The notes: generated by a model from the sequence alone, not told the origin. 64,000 nt of DNA from Oscillospiraceae bacterium (GCA_017472965.1 JAFUNR010000036.1:61764-125763); one strand, 5' to 3'. Positions 55,530 to 64,000 are shown, numbered from the stretch's first letter. Translations and numbers: made by a program.

Positions 55530-56247
55530 TTGCGGCCTCCGTTTCTTCCTCGTGCACGGGGAACAGGATCGCGGCGCCCAGCGAAAGCGCCACAGTCAGC
55601 AGGATGGTGCGCGTACCGGAGGGGATCGCTGCGAACAGCGGGATCTTCGCGAATACAAAGCTGGCAGCAAAGCTCAGTGCCACCAGAATGCCGATGATCT
55701 TATCTTTTTTCGCAGGCGGGATGAAGATCGCCACGAACATGCCGTAAAGCCCCACGCTCAGCGCACTGACGGCACGCAGCGGCAGAATATTGCCCAGCAG
55801 CACGCCCAGACAGGTGCCGGCTGCCCAGCCCGGCAGCGCTACGGACATTGCGCCGTATGCGTAATACGGCTCAAGAAAGCCGGGAACAGAGACTGAAACA
55901 CCGAAAATCTCGTCCGTTACGCCAAATCCGATGCGCAGCCGGTGGTGCAGCGCAGTGGCGGGGGAGAGCTTCTGGCTCAGCGCACAGGACATCAGCAGAT
56001 AGCGGGCATTGGCCACTGCCTCCATCACGATCAGCTCCCAGTAGCTTGCGCCGGCGGCGATCATGGTGAAAGCGGCAAATTCGCCCGCCGATGCGTTGGT
56101 CAGTATGCTGGCGAGCGTTGCCTGCCACACCGACAGTCCGGCATTTCTTGCGGCGATACCCAGTGTGATGGATACCGCAAAATAGCCGGTGCAGATGGGT
56201 ATGCCGTCCTTCATTCCCTTGAAAAAGATCTCTTTGCGCGATGCCAT
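55519..56247 (-). CDS. azlC: Branched-chain amino-acid exporter subunit AzlC
   Basis: 242 aa. AzlC motifs: FFKGMKDGIPICTGYFAVSITLGIAARNAGLS at the start and TNASAGEFAAFTMIA near 50. About five to six helices. With AzlD it exports branched-chain amino acids or relatives. Confidence 0.92.
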   Translation of the reverse strand: MASRKEIFFKGMKDGIPICTGYFAVSITLGIAARNAGLSVWQATLASILTNASAGEFAAFTMIAAGASYWELIVMEAVANARYLLMSCALSQKLSPATALHHRLRIGFGVTDEIFGVSVSVPGFLEPYYAYGAMSVALPGWAAGTCLGVLLGNILPLRAVSALSVGLYGMFVAIFIPPAKKDKIIGILVALSFAASFVFAKIPLFAAIPSGTRTILLTVALSLGAAILFPVHEEETEAANAK

Positions 56248-56391
56248 GGTTTTGCTTCCTTTGCAAATGAATTGATTTTTCTATTGTACACCCCTGCGGC
56301 GGGTTCGTCAAATCTTTTTCCGTCATAAAAGTGGCACAGCTGCGGAAAATGTGATAGAATGAAAACAAATATGGAGAAGGAGGGAAAGAAA

Positions 56392-57525
56392 GTGGCAAAT
56401 ATTCTGGACTATCTGGATTGGCGCGGCGATATTCCGCTGCGTGTGATCCCGTTCAACGAGGCCGATGAACTGGTTCTGTGCCGCCTTGCGTATCTGCCCT
56501 TTGAAAAGGTGCTGGACGGCACCTTCCGCCAGATGACCGCCGTCCCCCTGCGGGAAGCGGTACAGCGTGTACGCGAGCGCTGCGGCGAAAAGGGGGATGG
56601 CCGCACGCTGCTGGATCCGCGGGACGCACAGCTGCTGGAAAAGCTGGAAAATTCACCCCGTTTTGCAGCCCTCCGCCTGACAGGTTATGTCAACCGGCTG
56701 GATAAACAGCAGGAAAAGCAGTTTTCCGCCGTCACGGCACTGCTGCCGGATCGAACCGTGCTGATCATTTTCCGCGGCACGGATAACACCATGGTGGGCT
56801 GGAAAGAGGATTTCAACATGAGCTTTGCCGAGGCCGTGCCCGCGCAGCTGGATGCAGTAAGATATCTGGAGGCCGCCGCTGCAAAATTCCGCAGGGCAAA
56901 GCTGCGGGTGTGCGGCCATTCCAAGGGCGGCAATCTGGCGGTTTATGCGGCGGCGTTCTGCCGGCAGCCTGTGCAGGAGCGCATCCTCTGCGTGCGCAAT
57001 AACGATGGCCCCGGCTTTCTGGATGCCGTGCTGCAGACGGAGGGCTACCGCAATATTGTGGCGCGTACCCACACCTATCTGCCGCAATCCTCGGTGTTCG
57101 GTATGCTGCTGGAACACGCAGAAAGCTACTCCGTGGTGCAAAGCGAGGGCAACCTGATCACCCAGCATGATCTGTACGGCTGGCAGCTTACCCGCAGCGG
57201 CCCGGTGCCGGTGAAACAGCTTTCCGACCGCAGCGTTTTTCTGGATGCCGCCCTCAAGGACTGGCTCTCCTCCATGGATGTGCAGCAGCGGGAGCAGGTG
57301 GTGGACAGTATCTTCGATATCCTGCAGGATGCCGGCATCGAGGAGCTGGAAGAGCTTCTCAGCGGCAAAAAGAACCGCGTTTTGCTGAAAACCGTGCTGC
57401 GTGTGGATGAAAACACCCGCAAGGTGCTGATTTCGGCGCTGCGCATTCTGGGGGACTCCCTGCGCCGCAGCCTGCCGCGCCGCCGGCAGCCCGCACAGGA
57501 GCAGCCCGCACAGACGGAGCCATGA
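56392..57525 (+). CDS. Mbeg1-like (DUF2974) alpha/beta-hydrolase-fold protein
   Basis: 377 aa from GTG 56392, six bases after AAGGAGGGA. The start ANILDYLDWRGDIPL and FNEADELVLCRLAYLPFE are typical of DUF2974 (Mbeg1-like). The nucleophile elbow CGHSKGGNLAVYAAAF (G-x-S-x-G with Ser) is near residue 175, and an oxyanion-like FRGTDNTMVGWKEDFNM is near 127. A lipase-like activity is possible. Family members occur widely in Firmicutes, and their role is unclear. Confidence 0.85.
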   Translation: MANILDYLDWRGDIPLRVIPFNEADELVLCRLAYLPFEKVLDGTFRQMTAVPLREAVQRVRERCGEKGDGRTLLDPRDAQLLEKLENSPRFAALRLTGYVNRLDKQQEKQFSAVTALLPDRTVLIIFRGTDNTMVGWKEDFNMSFAEAVPAQLDAVRYLEAAAAKFRRAKLRVCGHSKGGNLAVYAAAFCRQPVQERILCVRNNDGPGFLDAVLQTEGYRNIVARTHTYLPQSSVFGMLLEHAESYSVVQSEGNLITQHDLYGWQLTRSGPVPVKQLSDRSVFLDAALKDWLSSMDVQQREQVVDSIFDILQDAGIEELEELLSGKKNRVLLKTVLRVDENTRKVLISALRILGDSLRRSLPRRRQPAQEQPAQTEP

Positions 57526-57598
57526 TTTTCCATGCATTCCGGGCGGCGTTCCGCCGATACTGTTGGTGAGGCTACAGCCGACAGGAGGAATGAAACCG

Positions 57599-58042
57599 AT
57601 GCATGAAGCAAGTGAAAAAGATACCGTCGCCCTGCTGCAGGAATGCGGCAGCGGTGTGCGTATGGGCACCGAGTCCATCCGTCAAGTCGAGGACCGCATC
57701 CAAAGCGATGCCATGCGCACCCAGCTGACAGCCTGCCGCGAAAAGCACGAACGGCTTGCCCGCCGCACCGATGCGCTGCTGCGCAAGTTTGATCGTGAGC
57801 CTCAGCAGCCGGATCCCATGGCGCGCGGTATGGCATGGCTCAAGACCAATGTGAAGATGATGGCCGATTTTTCCGATTCCACCGCCGCCGATGTATTGAC
57901 CGACGGCTGTAATATGGGTGTGAAATCGCTGACGAAATACCTCAATGAGTATTCCGCCGCCGCACCGGAGGCCCGTGCCATCACAAAGGAGCTCATCGCG
58001 CTGGAGGAACAAACCGTGCGTGAGCTGCAGCCTTACCTGTAA
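57599..58042 (+). CDS. Small helical protein, DUF2383-like
   Basis: 147 aa from ATG 57599, nine bases after AGGAGGA. All-helical by composition: ALLQECGSGVRMGTESIRQVEDRI, KHERLARRTDALLRKF, and an end segment KELIALEEQTVRELQPYL. The pattern is that of a ferritin-like four-helix bundle of the DUF2383 kind, but conserved metal ligands are not clear. It follows the Mbeg1-like gene by 74 bases and is followed by a hairpin at 58074-58094. Confidence 0.65.
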   Translation: MHEASEKDTVALLQECGSGVRMGTESIRQVEDRIQSDAMRTQLTACREKHERLARRTDALLRKFDREPQQPDPMARGMAWLKTNVKMMADFSDSTAADVLTDGCNMGVKSLTKYLNEYSAAAPEARAITKELIALEEQTVRELQPYL

Positions 58043-58073
58043 AAGCAGCTGCTTTGAGATCGCCCCGCAAAAT

Positions 58074-58100
58074 GGAGCCGCCGCCCGCGGCTTCATTTTT
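58074..58100 (+). terminator. Terminator before lacZ
   Basis: Stem GGAGCCGC/GCGGCTTC with a CGCCC loop followed by ATTTTTCTTTT. Confidence 0.8.
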
Positions 58101-58123
58101 CTTTTCATTTACACTTTATTTAC

Positions 58124-58152
58124 TGGACAACTGCACCAAAAAAATGTATATT
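58124..58152 (+). promoter_or_regulatory. Promoter of lacZ
   Basis: TGGACA (58124-58129), 17-base spacer, TATATT (58147-58152). Because the -10 overlaps the ATG at 58151, the gene must start at the ATG at 58187. Confidence 0.65.
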
Positions 58153-58186
58153 GTACATAAAGGAAAAAGAAAGTGAGGTTCTCCCC

Positions 58187-61156
58187 ATGCAACTGCCCGG
58201 ATACCATCAGGATACCGCCGCGCTGCACATCGGCACCCAACCGCCGCGCGCCTACTATCTGCCCGCCGCCGGTCGTGCCGCCGCCTGCAACGCCGCACGC
58301 GAGGAAAACGAGCGCTTCACCCCGCTCAACGGTGTGTGGGATTTCAGCTACTACACCAGTCCCGCCGAAGTACCCGAAAACTTCTGGCTGCTGCCCGCGC
58401 TGGATACCATGCCCGTGCCCGGTGTCTGGCAGCACAACGGCTACGATCAGCCGCAGTATACCAATGTGGTCTACCCCTATCCCTACGATCCCCCCTATGT
58501 GCCCAAAATGAATCCCTGCGGCGCATATGTGCGCAGATTCACCGTCACCGCCGGGCAGAAGACCCTGCGCCAGTACCTGAATTTTGAAGGTGTGGATTCC
58601 TGCTGCTATGTCTGGGTCAACGGCACTTTCATCGGCTATGATCAGGTCTCCCACTGCACCGGCGAGTTCGATATCACCGATGCTGTTGTGGAAGGCGAAA
58701 ACACCCTCGCCGTACTGGTGCTGAAATGGTGCGACGGCTCCTATCTGGAGGATCAGGATAAATTCCGCTCCAGCGGCATCTTCCGCGATGTTTACATCCT
58801 GCACCGCCCCGCGCAGCATCTGCGCGATTACACCGTGCAGACCCTCGCCGCCGAGGGCGGTATGCAGCTGAAGCTTGCCTTTGACTGGCAGGGCGAAGCT
58901 TTGCCCCTCAGACTGCATCTGGTCGCGCCGGATGGTCTTACCGTCTGGAAGCTGGATACCGCAGAGTCCTCTGTATCCGTGCTTCTGCCCGATGTGCAGC
59001 TCTGGAATGCAGAAAACCCCGTCCTCTACACCCTTTGGATGGAGACCGAAGCCGAGACTGTTTGCGAGAAGGTCGGCTTCCGCACCGTCACCGCCGAGGG
59101 CGGTGTGCTGCGCATCAACGGCCAGACCGTCAAATTCCGCGGTGTCAACCGTCACGACAGCGATCCCTTTGTCGGTCCTGCGGTGGACCGTGCCCACATC
59201 CTGCGGGATCTGTCCATCATGAAGCAGCACAACATCAATGCCATCCGCACCAGCCATTACCCCAACGCGCCCTATATGGTGCAGCTTTGCGATGAGCTTG
59301 GTTTCTACCTCATCGATGAGGCGGATCAGGAGGCCCACGGCTGTGTCACCGCTTATTATGATGATAAGCGCTTCTGCGAGCTGGCGGATATGCCTCTTTA
59401 TTACGAGGAATTTGTCGATCGCGCCGCTTTGATGCTGCAGCGGGATAAAAACCGCCCCAGCGTGATCATCTGGTCTGCCGGCAATGAGTCCGGCTGGGGC
59501 CGCAATACCGAGGGCGAGCTTGCCTATTTCAAAGCAAACGATCCCACCCGCATCACCCATTATGAAAGCGAGTGGATGTTCCCCGCCGGACATACCCCCG
59601 ATCTTTCCAATCTGGATACCTACAGCCAGATGTACCCCAGCCTTGCCCGCATGGAGGAGGTCCTCACCGATCCCGACCGCCGTGCGGTGCCCTATGTGCT
59701 GTGCGAATATTGCCATGCCATGGGCAACGGCCCCGGCGATCTGGAGGATTACTTCCAGATGTTCGATAAATACCCCCGCAGCTGCGGCGGCTTTATCTGG
59801 GAGTGGTGTGATCACGCCGTGTATGCCGGCAAGGCGGAAAACGGAATGGATAAATTCTACTACGGCGGCGACAGTGGCGAAGCTTTGCACGATGGAAACT
59901 TCTGCATGGATGGTCTGGTCTATCCCGACCGCCGTGTTCATACCGGTCTGCTGGAGTATAAGAATGTCATTCGCCCCGGCCGTATCACCCGCACCGAAAC
60001 CGGCTGGGCTGTCACCAACATCATGGATTTCACCGATCTTGCCGATTATGCCGACCTGCGTTGGGAGATGACCGTTGCCGGCAGGACCGTTGCCTCCGGC
60101 ACCGCCGCGCTTCCCTCTGTTGCGCCCCATGCCACCGTGCCGCTGGCGCTGCAGCTGCCCGAAGCCGCCCAGCCCGATACATGGGTGCGCTTTGTACTGC
60201 TGCGTAAAAAGGATACATGGTTTGCCGCGGCAGGACAGGAGATGGGCTTTGATCAGCACTGTCTGATCCCCGCCGCACTCACCGCTGCCGCTCCCGCCGC
60301 AGGCCCCGCGCTCACTGTTACCCGTGCGGACGGTTATACCGTCATCACCGGCGAAAACATCTGTTACCGCTTCAACGAGGATGCCGCCGTCTTTGATGCC
60401 GTGGAAGTGGGCGAAAACCGTCTGCTTGCGCCCATGACCTTTACAATTTGGCGTGCTCCCACCGACAATGACCGCAATATCAAGGGGAAATGGCTCCAGT
60501 ACCACTTTGACCGCGCCTATACCTACGGCTATGATACCTCAGTCAGCGAGGAAAACGGTGCCGTCACGATTCACAGCAGCTTTGCGCTGGTCACCGATGG
60601 CATCGCATGGCTGGCAAAAGGCGAGTGCGACTGGAAGGTTTCCCCCGATGGTTCGCTCTCCGTCTCCATGCAGGTAAAGAAGAATACCGCGCTTCCCGAA
60701 TTCCCGCGCTTTGGTCTGCAGCTGCAGCTGCCGCAGCAGCTGTGCCGTGTCAGCTATCTGGGCTACGGTCCCAACGAAAGCTACATCGATAAGCACCGCG
60801 CCTCCTGGTACGGCTGCTTTGAAAGCACCGTCGAAGCCCTGCACGAGGATTACATCCGTCCGCAGGAAAACGGCAGCCACTGGAACTGCACTGCGCTGCA
60901 GCTGAAAGGGGAGAGCGGCGGCCTGTCCGTCAGCGCCGTCGATGCGCCCTTCAGCTTCAATGCTTCGCTCTTTACCGCGCATCAGCTCACCGATGCAAAG
61001 CATAATTATGAGCTCGTCCCCTGCGGCAATACCGTTCTCACGCTGGATTACCGGCAGGATGGCATCGGCTCCAACTCCTGCGGGCCCGTTCTGGAGGAAA
61101 AATACCGTCTGGACGAAACGGAATTCAATTGGGCCTTCCGTCTGAACTGGAATTGA
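58187..61156 (+). CDS. lacZ: Beta-galactosidase, GH2 LacZ type
   Basis: 989 aa from ATG 58187. Domain order of LacZ: galactose-binding jelly roll, Ig-like domain, TIM barrel (about 310-600), Ig-like domain, and C-terminal beta-sandwich (small-chain type). Glu434 in SAGNESGWG is the acid/base and Glu507 in VLCEYCHAMGNGPG the nucleophile (E461 and E537 in E. coli). No signal peptide, so it works inside the cell on imported lactose or galactosides. Together with galK-galT it explains galactose use. Its 3' end is followed by a HEAT-repeat gene with its own ribosome site. Confidence 0.95.
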   Translation: MQLPGYHQDTAALHIGTQPPRAYYLPAAGRAAACNAAREENERFTPLNGVWDFSYYTSPAEVPENFWLLPALDTMPVPGVWQHNGYDQPQYTNVVYPYPYDPPYVPKMNPCGAYVRRFTVTAGQKTLRQYLNFEGVDSCCYVWVNGTFIGYDQVSHCTGEFDITDAVVEGENTLAVLVLKWCDGSYLEDQDKFRSSGIFRDVYILHRPAQHLRDYTVQTLAAEGGMQLKLAFDWQGEALPLRLHLVAPDGLTVWKLDTAESSVSVLLPDVQLWNAENPVLYTLWMETEAETVCEKVGFRTVTAEGGVLRINGQTVKFRGVNRHDSDPFVGPAVDRAHILRDLSIMKQHNINAIRTSHYPNAPYMVQLCDELGFYLIDEADQEAHGCVTAYYDDKRFCELADMPLYYEEFVDRAALMLQRDKNRPSVIIWSAGNESGWGRNTEGELAYFKANDPTRITHYESEWMFPAGHTPDLSNLDTYSQMYPSLARMEEVLTDPDRRAVPYVLCEYCHAMGNGPGDLEDYFQMFDKYPRSCGGFIWEWCDHAVYAGKAENGMDKFYYGGDSGEALHDGNFCMDGLVYPDRRVHTGLLEYKNVIRPGRITRTETGWAVTNIMDFTDLADYADLRWEMTVAGRTVASGTAALPSVAPHATVPLALQLPEAAQPDTWVRFVLLRKKDTWFAAAGQEMGFDQHCLIPAALTAAAPAAGPALTVTRADGYTVITGENICYRFNEDAAVFDAVEVGENRLLAPMTFTIWRAPTDNDRNIKGKWLQYHFDRAYTYGYDTSVSEENGAVTIHSSFALVTDGIAWLAKGECDWKVSPDGSLSVSMQVKKNTALPEFPRFGLQLQLPQQLCRVSYLGYGPNESYIDKHRASWYGCFESTVEALHEDYIRPQENGSHWNCTALQLKGESGGLSVSAVDAPFSFNASLFTAHQLTDAKHNYELVPCGNTVLTLDYRQDGIGSNSCGPVLEEKYRLDETEFNWAFRLNWN

Positions 61157-61190
61157 TCCTCTCTGTCATTCCACCCCTCGCTGTCCATCC

Positions 61191-61217
61191 CCTGTCAACC
61201 TGAGCGCAGCGAGGGCT
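61191..61217 (+). repeat. Degenerate copy of an interspersed intergenic repeat
   Basis: Reads CTGTCAACCTGAGCGCAGCG then AGGGCTC, resembling the widespread bacterial intergenic element GTCATCCTGAGCGAAGCGAA. A second relative lies at 3180-3202 (ATGTCATCCTCAGCGAAGG) within the minimal-ORF array. Confidence 0.4.
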
Positions 61218-61293
61218 CTTCTCTCCGCACCCGCATCCATAATGTCCTATATGTAATATATATTCATCACTATAAACGGAAAGGAATCCCCCT

Positions 61294-61617
61294 ATGCTGT
61301 TTGATAAAGTAAAACGCGCGAAGAAAGCCGCTGAAAAAAAGAATAAGAATGCGTTGCTCCGTCTGATGAAGGATGAGAGCTACGCCGTGCAGATCGCGGC
61401 CATCAAAGGTCTGGGAAAAGCAGGGGATAGCTCCTGCTATCCTGTGCTGCTGTCGCTGCTCAAGGATCCCGAGTTTGAGATCCGCGCCGCCGCAGCCGAA
61501 GCATTGGGCGAGATCGGTGATGCCGATATCAAGCTGAAGCTGCTGGATGCCTTGCGTGACGAAAAAACGGATTTTGTCCGCCAGACTTTACACGCCGCCG
61601 TCAAACAGATCCGGTGA
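61294..61617 (+). CDS. HEAT-repeat protein
   Basis: 107 aa. Three to four HEAT-like helical repeats with the pattern [A/D]-x-x-V/I-R-x-x-A-A-x-A/G-L-G: AVQIAAIKGLGKAG, FEIRAAAAEALGEIG, FVRQTLHAAVKQI. Basic N-terminal helix KVKRAKKAAEKKNKNALL. A small adaptor or scaffold. Ribosome site GGAAAGGA before the ATG. It is downstream of lacZ but separated by 137 bases containing a repeat. Confidence 0.8.
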   Translation: MLFDKVKRAKKAAEKKNKNALLRLMKDESYAVQIAAIKGLGKAGDSSCYPVLLSLLKDPEFEIRAAAAEALGEIGDADIKLKLLDALRDEKTDFVRQTLHAAVKQIR

Positions 61618-61626
61618 TCGTTCCAT

Positions 61627-61664
61627 CGCCGCCGCGCTGCAGCATATGGCGCGGCGGCGTTTTT
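61627..61664 (+). terminator. Terminator after the HEAT-repeat gene
   Basis: Stem CGCCGCCGCGC/GCGCGGCGGCG followed by TTTTT. Confidence 0.85.
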
Positions 61665-61763
61665 CGGTAAATTTATCCGGTTTGACAAAAGGTTACAGAA
61701 AAGCAAAAAAATGTCTCAAAAGTTAAAAAACGGTTACAAATAACATGAATTGACCGATAACTC

Positions 61764-61778
61764 TGTGCAGTTTGCACA
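61764..61778. promoter_or_regulatory. Inverted repeat upstream of the sugar-binding protein gene
   Basis: TGTGCA-GTT-TGCACA, a perfect 6-3-6 dyad. The tract 61665-61860 is AT-rich, with repeated GGTTACA at 61691 and 61733. It is a possible control region for the transporter operon. Confidence 0.35.
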
Positions 61779-61854
61779 AAGCTGACACACTTTTTTTGTT
61801 CTAAACACACCTTTATCATTTGTCCGATTTGTGATATCATAAATATGCGCTCAA

Positions 61855-61909
61855 AACCGGGCGCATTTACATATTTGTGCATCCTGTTGGGTGCCTTTCG
61901 TGCCCGGTT
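61855..61909 (+). promoter_or_regulatory. Leader hairpin of the sugar-binding protein gene
   Basis: AACCGGGC (61855-61862) pairs perfectly with GCCCGGTT (61902-61909), with an inner hairpin GCATCC/GGGTGC, followed by TGGCTTTCTTTATTT. It may act as a leaky terminator, a leader-stabilising hairpin or an attenuator about 70 bases before the start codon. Confidence 0.45.
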
Positions 61910-61979
61910 GGCTTTCTTTATTTCGGTGATAGCAGCCTTACGGCTGTGAATCATAAAAATTTTTTAGGAGGAAAGACCA

Positions 61980-63653
61980 TTGAAATCTCTGAAGAAGATC
62001 CTGGCTCTGGTTCTGGCGCTGGTTCTGGCTCTGTCTGTGGTTGCCTGCGGCAAGCCCGCTGACACCCCCGTTGTTGACGAGCCCGCCACCAACGACACCC
62101 CGAGCACCGAGACTGAAGAAGTCAAGGAAGAAGAACCCTACACCATCACCATTTCTGTTGCTGCCGGTACCGGCGTGCAGGAAGGTTGGGACGCTGTTGC
62201 CGCCGGTTACGAGGCTCTGCACCCCAACTGTGACGTCATCGTTGACCTGAAGCCCGGCGAGGGCTACGGCGACTGGGCTCGTACCGTTGCTGCTGACTAT
62301 CAGGCCGAAGGCGTGCCCGACATTCTGACCATCAACGAGATCCCCGGTGAGTATCGCGACGAGGGCGAGGTCATCAACTGGAACGAGTACATGGAAGATG
62401 TCAACCCCTACGATCCTCAGGGCCGTATTTGGAAAGAGTGCTTCAACTATGAGGCTCAGTCCAAGTCCGCTACCGACAACTCCTTCGACTGCCTGAACCT
62501 GATCACCGTGCAGGTCGTTTGGTTCTACAACATCGATATGTTCGAGGAGTGCGGTGTCGAGGCTCCCAAGACCTGGGATGACCTGGTTGCTGTCTGCGAA
62601 GCTCTGTACGCCAAGGGCTATCAGCCCATCTCCGTCGAGGGCGACTACGACTCCTTCTACGCCATGCGCATGGGCTGGCTGTGCCGTAACTACATCGACC
62701 AGACCAACCGTTCTGACCTGCTGATCTTCCGTTCTCAGCCCGGTGACTACACCTACGATCCGGACAAGGACGACAAGTGGGAGATCAACTACGAAGATCC
62801 TTACAACGACTACGGCGATTACGTCACCCGTAACCCCGTGCGTCAGTGGGCTGCTATCTATGATGGCACCATGTCCGCCAACACTCCCGGCCACAAGGCT
62901 ATGTGGGATAACTTCCTGAAGGTGTTCCCCAAGTACGCCGGCGGCGATGCTTTCTACGGCTGCACCGACTGTATGCCCGCTTTCTATCAGGGCAAGGCCG
63001 GTATGATCCTGAACACCGGTGGCTTTGCTGTTTCTTTTGCTAACGATCAGAAGAAGCTGGCTGCCGGCGGCACCATCGGCGAGGGCGAGGATGCCATCGA
63101 GGGTGCTAAGCAGTTCCGTCTGGGCTCCTTCCCGATGCCCAGCATGACCAACGAGTCCGGCAAGTGGGGCGCCGACGAGATCTTCCAGTCTCCCGCCCGT
63201 TCCATCGAGGTTTCCAACGGCTTTACCGGCGCCTTCAACAAGAACGCCGAGCAGGTCAAGCATGTTGTTGACTTCATGATGTACTACAGCTCCTCTGTTG
63301 GCCACTCCCTGTTCCTGGAAGCCGCTTTTGCTGCTGGTTGGGTTCCCGCCGGCAACACCCTGGTCTATGACTGCGACTATCCCGATGACGTCGAGGCTGC
63401 TCTGAGCTCCATGGAGTTCATCGGCAACGGCCAGAACGCTATCTTTGCTCGCGGCCTGTCCGACAACCCCGAATCCACCCGTGCCTTCTACGATCTGGCT
63501 ATCCAGCTGTGCAAGGGCGAGATCACCTCTCAGCAGTATGTTGAGAAGATGGCCGAGCAGCACATGAAGTACTTCAACGAGTGCCTGCCCGCTTCCATCG
63601 CTATCTCTGACTTCGCCAACCCCGCCAACGAGCCCGTTGGTCAGGACGGCTAA
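61980..63653 (+). CDS. Sugar ABC transporter solute-binding lipoprotein (family 1)
   Basis: 557 aa starting with TTG at 61980, seven bases after AGGAGGA. The signal peptide ends in a lipobox LSVVAC with Cys23 as lipidation site. A Thr/Glu/Pro-rich linker (about 24-50) spaces the binding domain from the membrane. The binding domain has VQVVWFYNIDMFEECGVEAPKTWDDLVA near 180 and GMILNTGGFAVSF near 342, typical of family 1 sugar binders. Codon use is biased toward GCT, GTT, CGT and CTG, unlike neighbours, as in very highly expressed genes. No permease follows within the window. Confidence 0.9.
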   Translation: MKSLKKILALVLALVLALSVVACGKPADTPVVDEPATNDTPSTETEEVKEEEPYTITISVAAGTGVQEGWDAVAAGYEALHPNCDVIVDLKPGEGYGDWARTVAADYQAEGVPDILTINEIPGEYRDEGEVINWNEYMEDVNPYDPQGRIWKECFNYEAQSKSATDNSFDCLNLITVQVVWFYNIDMFEECGVEAPKTWDDLVAVCEALYAKGYQPISVEGDYDSFYAMRMGWLCRNYIDQTNRSDLLIFRSQPGDYTYDPDKDDKWEINYEDPYNDYGDYVTRNPVRQWAAIYDGTMSANTPGHKAMWDNFLKVFPKYAGGDAFYGCTDCMPAFYQGKAGMILNTGGFAVSFANDQKKLAAGGTIGEGEDAIEGAKQFRLGSFPMPSMTNESGKWGADEIFQSPARSIEVSNGFTGAFNKNAEQVKHVVDFMMYYSSSVGHSLFLEAAFAAGWVPAGNTLVYDCDYPDDVEAALSSMEFIGNGQNAIFARGLSDNPESTRAFYDLAIQLCKGEITSQQYVEKMAEQHMKYFNECLPASIAISDFANPANEPVGQDG

Positions 63654-63684
63654 TTCAGTCTGATTCATTAGTCCCTTAACAATG

Positions 63685-63716
63685 GGGGGGCGGTTCATTT
63701 CGGGCCGCCCCCCTTA
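63685..63716 (+). terminator. Hairpin after the solute-binding protein gene
   Basis: Stem GGGGGGCGG/CCGCCCCCC with a TTCATTTCGGG loop followed by TTATTGC. It probably stabilises the binding-protein mRNA and reduces transcription into the downstream gene. Confidence 0.75.
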
Positions 63717-63774
63717 TTGCTAAAGGAAACCCTATCGTTTTCCTTATCGCTAAAAAGAAAGGATAACCGGCAAT

Positions 63775-64000
63775 ATGAAAAAGAAACTTTTGCTGGTTTT
63801 GGGCATTGTATTCACTGTGCTGTTTGCGGCAGCATTGGCTCTGAATATGTATATGTCCAGCAGCAGCGATCTGCTGGGAACCACCGAGATCACCACCGGC
63901 CAGCAGAATAACAAGATCGTTTATGACGGCACCAACAATGTGCTGTATCTGGGTACCCGTACCGGCTCTCTGTATGCCATTGATAACGCTACCCATGAAA
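63775..64000 (+). CDS. Membrane-anchored beta-propeller protein (N-terminal part; runs off the window)
   Basis: About 75 codons are visible from ATG 63775, with AAAGGA at 63757-63762 upstream. A signal anchor KKKLLLVLGIVFTVLFAAALALNMYM is followed by an extracytoplasmic start VYDGTNNVLYLGTRTGSLYAIDNATHE, which matches a PQQ/WD-type beta-propeller repeat. It is probably part of the transporter operon and may tether or sense substrate outside the cell. Its true length is unknown. Confidence 0.75.
   Translation, partial: MKKKLLLVLGIVFTVLFAAALALNMYMSSSSDLLGTTEITTGQQNNKIVYDGTNNVLYLGTRTGSLYAIDNATHE

Noticed and set aside
58151-58186. Upstream ATG of lacZ
   Set aside because: It overlaps the -10 box of the only good promoter, so the start is placed at 58187.

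Overview
The window looks like chromosome of a gut-type, Gram-positive anaerobe of the class Clostridia, most like the Oscillospiraceae/Ruminococcaceae branch that contains Gemmiger, Subdoligranulum and Faecalibacterium. This is inferred from protein content and not tested by database search. Supporting signs are GC-rich coding DNA with AT-rich sigma-A promoters and strong AGGAGG ribosome sites, a Clostridia-specific SCIFF peptide with its radical-SAM maturase, the long-form ribosome hibernation factor, a Firmicutes-type GalT, an oxygen-labile glycyl radical enzyme and enoate-reductase-type flavoenzymes. I see no phage, insertion sequence, CRISPR array or rRNA. A frameshifted remnant of the sporulation protease SpoIVB suggests a line that has lost sporulation.

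Layout. 1-1.85 kb: the start of a glycyl radical enzyme and a beta-propeller glycosidase-like protein (minus strand). 2.1-3.5 kb: hpf followed by a roughly 700-base tract with no normal gene that holds a regular array of minimal start-codon/stop-codon ORFs. 3.6-14.7 kb: housekeeping and small unknowns (rRNA methyltransferase, VOC and MBL-fold enzymes, lipoproteins, SAM hydrolase, Gfo/Idh/MocA dehydrogenase, DUF975, HAD phosphatase, DUF1294). 14.7-18.9 kb: a Leloir operon galK-galT plus a GH127-like enzyme. 19-24.7 kb: metal and stress functions: mgtE behind an attenuator leader, a CDF transporter, a Fur/PerR regulator with two operator boxes, an ECF sigma factor fused to an unknown domain, and a YitT protein. 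24.8-27.8 kb: SCIFF peptide, maturase and an Orn/Lys/Arg decarboxylase. 27.8-33 kb: two large glycoside hydrolases and a low-molecular-weight phosphatase. 33.2-33.9 kb: two tRNA-Ser genes and a MazG-like protein.

34-41 kb is a co-directional glycan and small-molecule operon (SGNH hydrolase, unknown protein, GH28-like beta-helix, M20 peptidase, GtrA, UroD-family protein, sialidase-like propeller). 41-46 kb holds XRE regulators, an alpha/beta hydrolase, a PlsC-type acyltransferase carrying a zinc ribbon, and a small membrane protein. 46-52.3 kb is a catabolic cluster: Old-Yellow-Enzyme flavoprotein, flavin reductase-like protein, divergent AraC regulator and two more UroD-family proteins. 52.3-58 kb: a small membrane protein, MATE exporter, 2-hydroxyacid dehydrogenase, AzlCD exporter, an Mbeg1-like lipase-fold protein and a small helical protein. 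58-64 kb: lacZ, a HEAT-repeat protein and the start of a sugar-uptake locus (highly expressed solute-binding lipoprotein and a membrane-anchored propeller cut by the window end).

Together the genes describe a saccharolytic anaerobe: LacZ releases galactose and glucose, GalK and GalT feed galactose to UDP-sugars, and several orphan glycosidase sets address other glycans. The most unusual feature is the array downstream of hpf. In seven units a Shine-Dalgarno-like run is followed by 8 or 9 bases and ATG, and in six of them by a single sense codon and a stop, while sense codon, stop codon and spacer sequence all vary.
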